A DNA stretch of 60,198 nt from Armatimonadaceae bacterium (GTDB lineage: Bacteria; Armatimonadota; Armatimonadia; Armatimonadales; Armatimonadaceae), in assembly GCA_030446525.1 (NCBI GenBank), contig JAUJNC010000008.1:1-60198 (forward strand), written 5' to 3'. The notes below the pieces were generated by a model, which did no database searches, was not told where the DNA came from, and worked only from the letters and a program-made list of their open reading frames with translations. How positions within the stretch are numbered: position 1 is the stretch's first letter; the number at the start of each line of letters is the position of its first letter. The translations under genes and the position numbers were made by a program. Below, in pieces: positions 39,856 through 49,255 of this stretch.

Positions 39856-40326
39856 ATGCCGAACTTCTACGAGGGGAATCTGGTCGCCACCGGGCTGCGC
39901 TTCGGGATCGTCGTGTCCCGGTGGAACGCCTTTATCACCGAGCGCCTGCTCGACGGCGCGCTGGACACGCTGAGGCGCCACGGCGCGGATCTGGATACCG
40001 TCGATGTGGTTCGCGTTCCGGGGACGTTCGAGGTCCCGCTCGCCGCGCGCCGCATGGCCCAGGGGGCCGCTACGACGCCGTCATCTGCCTGGGCTGCCTG
40101 ATCCGCGGCTCGACGCCGCACTTCGATTATATCGCCTCGGAGGCGACGGGCGGCATCGGGCAGGCCGCGCTCGGCACCGGCGTACCCGTGACGTTCGGCG
40201 TCATCACGACGGAGAACATCGAACAGGCCATCGAGCGCGCGGGCACCAAGGCGGGCAACAAAGGCGCCGAGGGCGCCGCCATCGAGATGGCGAACCTTCT
40301 CAAGTCGCTGCCGGGCAGGAGTAGAC
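39856..40326 (+). CDS. ribH: 6,7-dimethyl-8-ribityllumazine synthase (one frame break)
   Basis: Joins the RibBA and RibD products to form lumazine; assembles as pentamers or icosahedra. ATG 39856. The first frame gives [20 protein letters not shown] and [17 protein letters not shown], then it must shift by one base at about 40066 inside a GGGGG run, since [35 protein letters not shown] and [13 protein letters not shown] follow in another frame. The catalytic His lies in the STPHFDY stretch. The missing base in a G homopolymer points to a sequence error, not a pseudogene. The exact stop is uncertain (40324-40326). It is separated from ribDE-ribBA by two exported-protein genes. Confidence 0.9.
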
Positions 40327-40327
40327 C

Positions 40328-41220
40328 TTGCCGCACCTACGCTTCGGCGCGCACATGCCCACGGCGGGTGGCTTGCACAAAGCCCTCACCGGCGGCTACG
40401 ACGCCGGCTGCGACGCCGTGCGCTCTTCACCGCCTCGCCGCGCCAGTGGAAATCGGCGCCGCCGGCTCCCGGACGGCATCCGCGCCTTCCGCCGCGCCGC
40501 GGAGAAGACCGGCATTTATCCGCTGATCGCCCACGACTCGTACCTCATCAATCTGGCCGCTAGAGAGGACGCCCTCCTGGAGAAGTCGCGCCAGGCGTTC
40601 CTGGAGGAGATGCGGCGCGCCGAGGCGCTCGGCCAGACTACGTCGTGACCCACATGGGCGCGCACACCGGTGCGGGCGAGGAGGCGGGGATAGCCCGTCT
40701 TTGTGAATCCTGGATTGGCTGCACCGGCAGATCCCCGGCTACCGGGTTCAGGTCGCGCTGGAGACCACGGCGGGGCAGGGCACCTGCCTGGGCGGCTACT
40801 TCGATCATTTCCCGCAGATATTCGCCGCTGTGGACGAGCCCGATCGGTTGCGCGTCTGTCTGGACACCTGTCACATCTTCGTCTCCGGCTACGACCTTCG
40901 CACCCCGGAAGCGGTGGAAGCCACCCTGAGCGAGTTCGACGAGAAGGTCGGCCTGTCGCGCCTGTGCTGCCTTCACGCCAACGACGCCCGGAAGGGCTTG
41001 GGCTGCACGTCGACCGCCACACGCACATCGGACAGGGCTGCATCGGCGACGCCGGCTTCGCCGCCCTGCTCGCGGACCCGCGGCTCCCCAGGGATTTGCC
41101 GGTCATCGTGGAAACGCCGGAGTCGGAGACGATGCATCGGGTGAACCTGTGGCATCTGCGGCGGCTGGCGTCCTACCCCTCTTCCCCCGTCCCTCCGAGG
41201 GAAGGGGGGCGGGGAGGTAG
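40328..41220 (+). CDS. nfo: Endonuclease IV (AP endonuclease), frame broken
   Basis: Zinc TIM-barrel enzyme cutting DNA at abasic sites. TTG 40328 opens [19 protein letters not shown] (the first zinc His). Breaks at about 40.42, 40.64, 40.72 and 41.0 kb are needed to connect [97 protein letters not shown] and [10 protein letters not shown]. Together these supply essentially all known zinc ligands (His, Glu, Asp, His, Asp, His, Glu order), so the gene should be functional if the indels are artefacts. The natural stop is unclear because the C/G-run repeat at 41172-41220 follows immediately. Confidence 0.88.
41172..41220. repeat. Palindromic C/G-run repeat after nfo
   Basis: CCTACCCCTCTTCCCCCGTC then a short turn and GGGAAGGGGGGCGGGGAGGT, an imperfect stem of about 22 bp. 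It is located between nfo and the mannosidase gene and resembles the elements at 13344, 21952 and 58151 in composition and layout. It ends 8 bases before the next start codon and includes its ribosome site. Confidence 0.5.
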
Positions 41221-41228
41221 GAGAAAAC

Positions 41229-44200
41229 GTGTTATTTTTCGTGAAAGAGCGGGCCAGGCAACGTCTGCGCGATATCGAATCCGCGATCTACCGGGAGCGT
41301 GTCCCGCTCGCGCCTTGGAAGTTCCGTCAAGGGGATCTGGACGCGGGTGCGTCGCCCGATCTGGACGACGCGGGCTGGGTCGAGGTCGGCGTCGGGCACC
41401 GGTGGCAGGACGCGGAAGCGGCCGCCTGGCTGCGGGGGCGGTTCGCCGTGCCTGCCGAGTGGGCCGGAGCGCGTGGGGTTGTGGATCGACATCACCGGCG
41501 CGGAGCCGCTGCTGTATCTGGACGGGCAGCCCGCGCAGGCGCTCGATTACAACCATCCGGACGTGCTGCTTTATGACCCGGCCGGGGGCGGCGAGGCGCA
41601 CGCCTTAGCGATCGAGGCGTACGCGCCCTCGCGCGGCGGGTCGTTCGAGATCCGCGCCGCCGACCTGGTGCGCATCGACCGCGACGCCTACGCGCTGTTC
41701 CATGACATGCACGTCGCCGTGCAGGCGCTTGACGTGCTGCCGGAATCGAGCCGCGAGCACCAGGGGGCCCTCCTGGGGCTGGAGGGGGCGATGAACGCGC
41801 TCGACTACACGGGGGAAGGGCGGGTGGGGTGAGCGGGGAAGGGTTTCGCGGCGTGGCGCAGGGCGGGCCGACGTCCTCCCCGGCGCCGCGCGATGCGGCC
41901 TTTTACGCGGCGCTGCCGGCGGCGCGCGCGGCGCTCCGCGGCGCGTTCTTCGACAAATTCACCGCCGACCCCGAGCGCGAGCCGGCGATGCTCTGTGCGG
42001 GCCACGCCCACATCGATGTGGCCTACTTATGGACGCTGCAAAACACGCGAAAAAAATGCGGGCGCACGTTCGCGACCGCGCTGCGCCTGATGGACGAGTT
42101 CCCCGAGTACCACTTCACCCAGTCGCAGCCGCAGGCCTGTACCAGTACACGCGGGAGAACTATCCCGAGATCTATGAGGGCATCCAGCGGCGCGTCGCCG
42201 AGGGGCGGTGGGAGCCTGACGGGTGGCATGTGGGTCGAGGCCGACTGCAACGTCACGTCCGGCGAAAGCCTGATCCGGCAGGTCCTGTTCGGCCAGAGGT
42301 TCTACCGGCGCGAGTTCGGCAAGACGACGCGCGTGCTGTGGCTGCCGGACGTGTTCGGCTATGCGGCGCTGCCGCAGATCATCAAAGGGTGCGGCATGGA
42401 TTACTTCATGACCACCAAGATTTCCTGGAGCCAGTTCAACCGGCAGCCCTACGACACGTTCCGGTGGCGCGGCATCGACGGCACGGAGGTTCTGACGCAC
42501 TTCGTTACGACGACCGACCCGGGCCAGACGCGTTACACGTACAACGGCAAGCTGACCGCGGCCGAGCTCCGGGGCGCGTGGGACGAGTACCGGCAAAAGG
42601 ACGTGAACGGCGAGCCTGCTGAACCTGTTCGGACACGGCGACGGCGGCGGCGGCCCCACGCGCCGGATGATCGAGTCCGGGCGCCGGTTCGCCGGCCTGG
42701 GCCAGTTTCCGCGCTGCACGTTCGGGCGCGCCGAGGAGTTCTTCGAGCGCCTGCATGCCCGCGTGTGGGACAACCCGCCCTGCCCCGCTGGGTCGGCGAG
42801 CCTGTACCTGGAGTTCCACCGCGGCACCTACACGTCTCAGGCGCGCACCAAGAAAGCCAACCGCAAGAGCGAAGTACTGTATCATAATGCGGAGTTGTTC
42901 TCGGCCCTCGCGATGGTGGAGCCTGGAGGCGGACTATCCGCGGGAGAGCTTGAACGCGGGGTGGGAGCGGCTCCTGCTGAACCAGTTCCACGACATCCTG
43001 CCCGGCTCGTCCATCACGCCGGTTTATGAGGACGCGGCGCGGGACTACGCCGATCTGACCAGGCGCGGCGAGGAGGCGCTCGGCGCGGCCTGGACGCCAT
43101 CGCCGCGCAGGTGGACGTGCGGCAGGATGCGGTCGTCCTGTTCAACCCGACCGACACCCTGCGCCCCGCCGACGTGGCCCGCGTCCGGGTGCCCGCCGCA
43201 CTGGGCGACGTGGAGTTCGCCGACGAGAACGACGCGCCCCTGCCGGCACAAGCCTGCTTTCCGAAGCGGGCGGGGAGCGTGCCTACCTGGTCAGCGTCCC
43301 CGAGGTGGGACCGATGGGTTACCAGACGCTTACCGTCGGCAGGACGGGCGGCCCCCCGAAGGCTCCACCGTCCGTGCCGAGCCGGGCCTCCTGGAAAACG
43401 ACTTCGTGCGCGTGACCCTGGACGAGGCCGGTGAGATCGCGTCCCTTGTGCACAAGATCGCCCCGGAAGACGAGGACGGCGAGGCCGTGGAGCGCGAGGT
43501 GATCGCGCAAGGGCAGACCGGCAACGCGCTCGTCCTGTTCGAGGACAAGCCGCTGCGCTACGACGCCTGGGACATCGACATCTACTATCAGAGCAAGCCG
43601 TACCCGCTGCGCGAGATCGGCACGGTCGAGAGCATCCGCGTGGTCGAGAACGGGCCGGTGCGCGCGGGGATCGAGATCACGCGACGCTTCCTCCACTCCG
43701 CACTCACGCAGCGCGTGTCCCTGTACGCGCACTCGCCGCGCGTCGAGTTCGAGACCGAGGTGGATTGGCAGGAGCGGCAGATGCTCCTCAAGGCGGCGTT
43801 CCCCGTCGCGGTCAACGCCGCCCGTGCCACCTACGAGATCCAGTTCGGCTCGGTTGAGCGCCCCACGCACGGGAACACGTCATGGGACTGGGCGCGCTTC
43901 GAAGTCTGCGGCCACAAGTGGGCGGACCTGTCCGAGGGTGACTACGGGGTCAGCCTGCTCAACGACTGCAAGTACGGCCACGACATCCGCGATAACGTGC
44001 TGCGCCTGACGTTGCTCAAAGGGGCCGTCTCGCCGGACCCGACGGCCGACCTGGGCCGGCACACCTTCACCTACGCCCTGCTGCCGCACACCGGCGATTG
44101 GCGCGCCGAAACCGTCGACGAGGCGTACGCGCTGAACTACCCGCTCCTGTCGCGCTTCACCGGCGCGGGCCGCGGCGGCACGCTGCCCACCTCCTATGCC

Positions 44201-44461
44201 TTCGCCACCGTGAACGACCAGGGGCTGATCATCGAGACGGTGAAAAAGGCGGAGGACGGCGACGGCATCATCCTGCGGCTCTACGAGGCGATGAACACGC
44301 GCGGCACGGCGACACTCACCCTGGGGTTCGAGATCGCCGAGGCGTTCACGGTGAACCTGATCGAGGAGGACCCGGCGCCGGCGCGCCACACGCGCAACAC
44401 CGTCACCTTCGATTACCGTCCGTTCGAGATCAAGACGTTCCTCCTGCGACCGCGACGGTAG
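41229..44461 (+). CDS. Alpha-mannosidase, glycoside hydrolase family 38 (frame broken)
   Basis: About 1,075 residues, normal for GH38. GTG 41229 has AGGAGA 4 bases upstream. N-terminal domain: FVKERARQRLRDIESAIYRE, then a break at about 41.47 kb, FEIRAADLVRIDRDAYALFH, and a break near 41.83 kb. The catalytic domain has CAGHAHIDVAYLWT (zinc His/Asp), RENYPEIYEGIQRRVAEGRW, GGMWVEADCNVTSGESLIRQ (nucleophile Asp), LWLPDVFGYAALPQII and NQFHDILPGSSI. Further breaks lie at about 42.14, 42.21, 42.62, 42.92, 43.1 and 43.35 kb; from 43.37 kb to the stop the frame is open (C-terminal beta domains, YGVSLLNDCKYGHDIRDNVL). It is likely cytoplasmic, since no signal peptide is seen. It releases alpha-mannose from oligosaccharides; the exact linkage is unknown. 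Confidence 0.85.
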
Positions 44462-44484
44462 ATCAGACCATTCAAGGAGAGGTC

Positions 44485-45528
44485 ATGCCGGAACAGGCAC
44501 AATCAACCACGTATGCCGATGCGGGCGTCGACATCAACGCCGGCAACGAGGCGGTGCTCCGGATGCGGGAGCACGTCCGCTCGACATTCACGCCCAACGT
44601 CCTGGCGGACGTGGGCAGCTTCGGCGGCATGTTCTCGCTCGACAAGAACGCCGTGCGCGAGCCCGTTCTCGTGTCCTCCATCGACGGCGTGGGGACCAAG
44701 CTCAAGATCGCCTTTCTGATGAACAAGCACGACACCGTCGGGCGCGACCTGGTGTGGCACTGCGTCAACGACATCCTGGTGCAGGGCGCGCGGCCGCTGT
44801 TCTTCCTGGACTACTTCGGGACGGGCAAGCTGCAGCCCGGCGTGGTCGCGGATGTGGTGAAGGGGCTGGCCGAGGGCTGCCGCGCCGTCGGCTGCGCCCT
44901 GGTCGGCGGCGAAACAGCGGAGATGCCCGGCATGTACGCCGACGGCGAGTACGATCTGGCGGGGTGCATCGTCGGCCTGGTGGAGCGCGGGCGCATCCTC
45001 GACGGGCGCAAAGTGGCCGCGGGCGACGCCCTGATCGGCGTCGCCTCCGACGGGCTGCACACCAACGGTTACAGTCTGGCCCGGCACGTCCTTTTCGATA
45101 GGGCGGGGCTGACCCTGGACCGCTACATCCCCGAGCTGGGCAGGACCCTGGGCGAGGAGCTCCTGGCCCCGCACCGCTGCTACGCCCCGGCCGTGCTGCC
45201 GCTGTTGGACGAGTTCGACATCCACGCGATGGCGCACATCACCGGCGGCGGCTTCTACGACAACATCCCGCGCGCGCTCCCCGCCGACTGCCAGGCCGTG
45301 GTGGAGCGCCGCGCGTGGCAGCCCTCGCCCATCTTCCGGCTGATCCAGGAGGCGGGCAACATCGCGGACAACGAGATGTTCCGCACCTTCAACATGGGCA
45401 TCGGCCTGGTGCTGATCACCCCGCGCGAGATCGCCAGGGACGTCATCGAGCGGCTGCAAAGCCGCGGCGAGCGCGCCGCCGTGATCGGCGAAGTAATCCG
45501 GGGCAGCCGGGAAGTCCAGGTGGTCTAG
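44485..45528 (+). CDS. purM: Phosphoribosylformylglycinamidine cyclo-ligase
   Basis: Purine step 5, FGAM to AIR with ATP. 347 residues from ATG 44485, with an AAGGAGAGG ribosome site. Motifs: YADAGVDINAGNEAVLRM, DVGSFGGMFSL, VSSIDGVGTKLKIA, CVNDILVQGARPLFFLDYFG, ALVGGETAEMPGMY, SDGLHTNGYSLAR, HITGGGFYDNIPR and MFRTFNMGIGLVLI. All in one frame. It ends 3 bases before the end of a convergent PhyH gene, so no terminator space exists between them. Confidence 0.95.
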   Translation: MPEQAQSTTYADAGVDINAGNEAVLRMREHVRSTFTPNVLADVGSFGGMFSLDKNAVREPVLVSSIDGVGTKLKIAFLMNKHDTVGRDLVWHCVNDILVQGARPLFFLDYFGTGKLQPGVVADVVKGLAEGCRAVGCALVGGETAEMPGMYADGEYDLAGCIVGLVERGRILDGRKVAAGDALIGVASDGLHTNGYSLARHVLFDRAGLTLDRYIPELGRTLGEELLAPHRCYAPAVLPLLDEFDIHAMAHITGGGFYDNIPRALPADCQAVVERRAWQPSPIFRLIQEAGNIADNEMFRTFNMGIGLVLITPREIARDVIERLQSRGERAAVIGEVIRGSREVQVV

Positions 45529-45531
45529 CCC

Positions 45532-46281
45532 CTACGCGAGTGCGGGCGACGCCGGCTCTCCTCCGCGGGCGATCGGGATCCGGTCGGTGAAAAGCTGCCC
45601 GGTGCGCAGGTTCCGCAGTGGCGAGCGCGAGTACTGGATCACGTACGCCTTGCGCGGGCGGGGCGAGACGTTGGCGCCGCTCTTGTGCGGCGTCAGCGAC
45701 CAGAAGACCGCCATTGAGCCGGCCCTGACCGGCACGAGCACGCCCTGGTCCGGGTCGTCGTTGTCGTGGCAGACCAGGCCGATGGGGCTGGGGCGGTGCG
45801 GCAGCAGCCCGCGCTTGTAGGCGCCTGGCAGGACCGAGATACAGCCGTTCTCCGGGGTGGCGTCGTTCAGGGCGAGCCAGAGCGTCAGGTACGGGGACGG
45901 CTCGACAGGCGTGTAGCCGTCGTCCTGATGCCAGGGGAACTCCCGCCGGGTTTCGCGTTGCTTGAAGACCGATTGGTTCCAGTACAGGTCGATGTCGGGG
46001 CCCAGGATCTGCGTGGTGAGGGCGACGAACTCGGGCCGGGTGACGAAGGCCCGGATGGCGGCGTCGTGCTCGGCCAGGTGCGACGTGAAGGTGATCTCGT
46101 CGGCACGCGAGATGCCCTGCGTGCCGCCCTGCGCCCGCAGGCGCTCCTCATGGCGCCCCTGGTGCGCCTCGATCTGCTCGGCCAGCGCGTCCATCTGCGC
46201 GCGCGTGAACACGTCCTCCAGGACGAAGTAGCCGTCGTCCTGAAGCTGTTTGCGCTGCTGCTCCGTGATGGTCGGAATCAT
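45532..46281 (-). CDS. Phytanoyl-CoA dioxygenase (PhyH) family protein 1
   Basis: Fe(II)/2-oxoglutarate-dependent dioxygenase fold, 249 residues. ATG at 46281 with AAAGGGGG upstream; the open frame further upstream is non-coding. Motifs: the N-terminal DDGYFVLEDVFTRAQMDAL typical of PhyH, the HxD iron pair in FPWHQDDGYTP, CISVLPGAYKRG, the distal His in SLTPHKSGANVSPRPRKAYV with the 2-oxoglutarate Arg. The substrate is unknown; PhyH-like enzymes of this size hydroxylate many small molecules and are abundant in Armatimonadota and Planctomycetota. It is divergent from the sigma-receiver gene, sharing a 101-base regulatory gap with it. Confidence 0.82.
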   Translation of the reverse strand: MIPTITEQQRKQLQDDGYFVLEDVFTRAQMDALAEQIEAHQGRHEERLRAQGGTQGISRADEITFTSHLAEHDAAIRAFVTRPEFVALTTQILGPDIDLYWNQSVFKQRETRREFPWHQDDGYTPVEPSPYLTLWLALNDATPENGCISVLPGAYKRGLLPHRPSPIGLVCHDNDDPDQGVLVPVRAGSMAVFWSLTPHKSGANVSPRPRKAYVIQYSRSPLRNLRTGQLFTDRIPIARGGEPASPALA

Positions 46282-46306
46282 GGATCTACCCCCTTTCCTT
46301 TTGCTC

Positions 46307-46312
46307 AGTATA
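46307..46312 (-). promoter_or_regulatory. Possible -10 box for PhyH gene 1
   Basis: On the minus strand TATACT lies 26 bases before the PhyH start codon. No convincing -35 is seen at 16-18 bases, so it may need an activator or be chance. It lies in the divergent gap with the sigma-receiver gene. Confidence 0.3.
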
Positions 46313-46382
46313 CGACGCTTCCCTTGAAGAAATCCATGCGTGGGGTCAACCTTTTGATCTTCTTCCAGGGTCTTGCATAGTG

Positions 46383-47384
46383 ATGGAACCGGACGAATAC
46401 GCACTGGCGCTACGGGCGCGCGATGGCGACCGGGAGGCACTGGCCGAGCTGGTAGAGCGCGTGCGGCTCCGGCTCTTCGCGTTGGCGTATGCCGAACTCG
46501 GCCATTACGAAGATGCCCAGGACGCGGTGGCGTCCGCGCTGCTTCGGATTTGCCGACATGTGGGCAACCTGAAGGAACCCAAACAGCTGCGCCCGTGGAT
46601 GCATAGCATCGTGCGTAACGAGGCGCGCCGACTGGGTAAGGCCCGCAGCCTGGAATCCTTCGATAAATATAGGGACGAGGATCCATATCACGCGGCCCAA
46701 TGCGGACCTTCTCTGCTCAAGCTCGACGTCGAGCGCGCCCTGAGGCGGCTGCCCGCGGATCAGGCGCATGCCCTGGCGTTATTCTACCTGGCGGACTGGC
46801 CTATCCGCGAGATCGCGCGGCGTACCGGACGTCCGGAAGGCATCATCAAAAGCTGGCTTCATCAGGGACGCCGGCGTCTTGCCCTGGAGATGGAGGGATA
46901 TGAACCCATGACACAAGAACCTGCGACGCGACAATGGACCGCGGCCATCGTCAGCTCGGACTTCGAACCCGCTGTACGGGAGCAGCTGGTAGACGCGCTC
47001 AAGGCGGCGGGCTACGACACCGTCAACATCATCGGCGACTACCGGGACATTTTCCGCCCAGGAGAAACAATCAAAGATGGTACGTTGAAATACCGATATC
47101 ACCTGGCTGCGCCACTGGCGGGGAGCGACTTCGTCGTTTTGGATGAAAAGGTGGGGGGACGCTCAATACTCGAACTCTTTCCGGCGATAAGAGGAACCCC
47201 TGAGGGGAAGAAAGTGGTTTTCTGCCTTTTGATGGGCATGACACAGCATACGCCTACGGATGAGATGCTGGTTCTCTCCGCCTACATATCGGGTCTCGAC
47301 TTCTTTTTAACCAAGCCCTTCCATCCTGCCGAGGTTGGATCGTTCGCGAAGCGCGCGCGCGACAAGGCTCTGGAAAGCCCGTAG
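46383..47384 (+). CDS. ECF-sigma-like / receiver-domain fusion protein (PhyR-like architecture)
   Basis: 333 residues. Residues about 4-75 match sigma region 2 (YALALRARDGDREALAELVE, YEDAQDAVASALLRICRHV, LRPWMHSIVRNEARRLG). Residues about 105-165 match region 4 (ALRRLPADQAHALALFYLAD, IREIARRTGRPEGIIKSWLH, QGRRRLA). Residues about 180-330 form a receiver-like domain: TAAIVSSDFEPAVREQLVDA, DFVVLDEKVGGRSILEL (Asp at the phospho-acceptor place), KVVFCLLMGMT, then FFLTKPFHPAEV (conserved Lys-Pro-Phe). Sigma-like plus receiver is the order of PhyR, the anti-anti-sigma factor of the alphaproteobacterial general stress response. Here the helix-turn-helix of region 4 looks intact, so it may itself be a phosphorylation-controlled sigma factor. 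It is transcribed alone, divergent from PhyH gene 1. ATG 46383 is preferred over GTG 46380. Confidence 0.8.
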   Translation: MEPDEYALALRARDGDREALAELVERVRLRLFALAYAELGHYEDAQDAVASALLRICRHVGNLKEPKQLRPWMHSIVRNEARRLGKARSLESFDKYRDEDPYHAAQCGPSLLKLDVERALRRLPADQAHALALFYLADWPIREIARRTGRPEGIIKSWLHQGRRRLALEMEGYEPMTQEPATRQWTAAIVSSDFEPAVREQLVDALKAAGYDTVNIIGDYRDIFRPGETIKDGTLKYRYHLAAPLAGSDFVVLDEKVGGRSILELFPAIRGTPEGKKVVFCLLMGMTQHTPTDEMLVLSAYISGLDFFLTKPFHPAEVGSFAKRARDKALESP

Positions 47385-47403
47385 ACGCGGAGCCGTTTAA
47401 CGG

Positions 47404-48327
47404 CTAACAAATGCGTCCGCGCTTGGCGGCCGTGCCGTGACCGATGGGGTTCGGGCCGACCCAGCGCTCGTCCGCCGGCTCCGAGGCAAGCTGGTAGCGT
47501 GTGTCGGACGAGAGGCGGATCTGGTTGGACCGGTTGTCGATGCTGGCGTGGACGGTGTACATGCGGAAGGTGAGCAAATCACCCGCCCGGTATTCGGTCG
47601 TCAGCCAGCGCGCGCCCAGCCGCTCGCGCAGCCGGACCGGGTTCCTCGACAGCGAGCCGCCCCGCCCGATGTTGCCGCCCCCGCCCAGGCCGGCCGGCGG
47701 CGCGTCGCGTCGGTTCGTGCAGTACTCGTCGACATCCTTGCTGCCGTAATTGGCCCGCAGTTTTTCGTGGCGGTGCGAGTTTTCCAGGATCATCAGGCCG
47801 CCGACCGTGTAGGGGATATCACCAAGCGGCGTCCAGGCCGTGTAGAGATCGGTCGTGCCCCGCCCCATGAACACGATGTCGCTGTGCGGCGCCGTGCCGC
47901 GGCCGGGCGCGCTGGCGCGCGTCCTGGGGTGCTCGATGTGGCGCACCTCGCCCCCCAGGAAGCGCGCGTAGAACGCCATCATGCGGCCGGAATAGAGCAG
48001 CCCGAGGAGCGGCGCATTGTCTTTGGCCAGGTCGGGCTTGAACGCGACATCCACGCCCTCGCGCGCGATCGCCTCCGTCGGGGGATGACGCTCGTCCAGG
48101 TATCCCTCGTTCGCCAAGCGACGGAGGATCTCCTGTCGCGCCGCGAGCACTTCGTCCCGATCCAGGTAACCAGGCAGATACAGGTAGCCGTCCTCCCGCA
48201 TACGCTCGCGCAGCGCCTCCGGGTCATCCACGAGGTTTATCGAGCTACGGAGCTCGCCGAAGCACTCCGGCGAGGTGTCCAGATCAAGACCGAGCGTGGT
48301 CAGCCGGGGAAGGGTCGTGGTGCTCAC
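47404..48327 (-). CDS. Phytanoyl-CoA dioxygenase (PhyH) family protein 2
   Basis: 307 residues. GTG at 48327 overlaps the stop of the upstream PhyH gene 3 (GTGA), so they are co-translated. Motifs: ALRERMREDGYLYLPGYLDR (family N-terminus), TAPHSDIVFMGRGTTDLY (HxD iron ligands), GGLMILENSHRHEKL, and the distal His in FRMYTVHASIDNRSNQIR with the co-substrate Arg. The R-x-S-x-D-T-R-Y ending and the tail near PADERWVGPNP are typical for the larger PhyH branch in Planctomycetota/Armatimonadota. Substrate unknown. A short palindrome (AGCCGTT-T-AACGGCT, 47391-47405) lies at the convergent end with the sigma-receiver gene. Confidence 0.82.
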   Translation of the reverse strand: MSTTTLPRLTTLGLDLDTSPECFGELRSSINLVDDPEALRERMREDGYLYLPGYLDRDEVLAARQEILRRLANEGYLDERHPPTEAIAREGVDVAFKPDLAKDNAPLLGLLYSGRMMAFYARFLGGEVRHIEHPRTRASAPGRGTAPHSDIVFMGRGTTDLYTAWTPLGDIPYTVGGLMILENSHRHEKLRANYGSKDVDEYCTNRRDAPPAGLGGGGNIGRGGSLSRNPVRLRERLGARWLTTEYRAGDLLTFRMYTVHASIDNRSNQIRLSSDTRYQLASEPADERWVGPNPIGHGTAAKRGRIC

Positions 48328-49181
48328 GGCGCCGTGTCCTGCGTGCGGCTATACACGAGCGGGTTGATCTCGCTCGCCGCCGCGTCGCCCGGTTTGAGGC
48401 CGGGGAACCAGGCTTTCAGGTCGTTCCGGCGGTACGGGCTGTCCGGCTCGATGATGCGGGCGCCGTCGGCGAGGTAGATGATGGTCATCACCTCGCGCAG
48501 GGTGTCCGACGTGTTGCCGGGCGCGCCGTGCAGGGTCCAGCCCGCGTGGAACGTCGCGTCGCCCGCCGCCATCGCCCCGCAGTTGTCCACCCGGAAGCCG
48601 CGCCCGGCGATGAACTTGTCGAACTCCGCCTCAGACTCGTCCGAGATCGGCATCTCGCCCAGATAACCCAGGTTCTGCGACCCGGAGGCGAAGCGCATCG
48701 TGCCCATCTCCGCGCTGGCGTCCACGAGGGGCATCCACAGCGTGACGGTCTTGGTATCGAGCGGCCAATACTGCTGGTCCTGGTGCCACGGCGTGTGCCC
48801 GCCGCCTGCTTCCTTGAACAGCGCCTGGTCGTGATAGATCCGGACGCCGTCCACCCCCATCAGGTCGGCGGCGATCTTGGCGAAACGGCGCGCGAGCACG
48901 AAGCGGCGGACGGATTCGTCCTTGACCCACAGGTTGGTGATCTGCAGGAACGCCTTGCCGTAGGTGTCACGGTCCTCCAGCTTGCGCGTCTCCCGGGTGT
49001 AGCGCTTCACCGTGTCGAGCAGCGCCGGGCGGTACGCGGCGACCTCCTCGGGCGAGGCGACATTGCGGAGCAATGCGTATCCGTTTTGCTGGAAGCCGGC
49101 GATCTGCTCCGGGGACAGCGGGTAATCGCTCGAAAGGTCGGGCAGCGCGGTCATAGACACTTGGGTCAAAGACGGTGTCAT
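48324..49181 (-). CDS. Phytanoyl-CoA dioxygenase (PhyH) family protein 3
   Basis: 285 residues. ATG at 49181 follows GAGGAGG 9 bases upstream; an internal Met at 49154 is possible. Motifs: QQNGYALLRNVASPEEVAAY, the HxD pair in HTPWHQDQQYWPLDTKTV, GTMRFASGSQNLG, the second iron His in HAGWTLHGAPGNTS and Arg in LREVMTIIYL. It forms a coupled pair with PhyH gene 2. Two different dioxygenases made together suggests sequential oxidation or a heteromeric enzyme, but this is inference. Confidence 0.85.
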   Translation of the reverse strand: MTPSLTQVSMTALPDLSSDYPLSPEQIAGFQQNGYALLRNVASPEEVAAYRPALLDTVKRYTRETRKLEDRDTYGKAFLQITNLWVKDESVRRFVLARRFAKIAADLMGVDGVRIYHDQALFKEAGGGHTPWHQDQQYWPLDTKTVTLWMPLVDASAEMGTMRFASGSQNLGYLGEMPISDESEAEFDKFIAGRGFRVDNCGAMAAGDATFHAGWTLHGAPGNTSDTLREVMTIIYLADGARIIEPDSPYRRNDLKAWFPGLKPGDAAASEINPLVYSRTQDTAP

Positions 49182-49255
49182 CAGATATAGCCTCCTCAGG
49201 TTCGACTACAGAATACCCCAGAACGGGGGAAGCGGAGCAAGCCACCGGCTGGTAC

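Noticed and set aside
40060..40070. Programmed frameshifting in ribH
   Set aside because: RibH is never frameshift-regulated to my knowledge, and breaks occur in many unrelated genes here; a base lost from a G run explains it.
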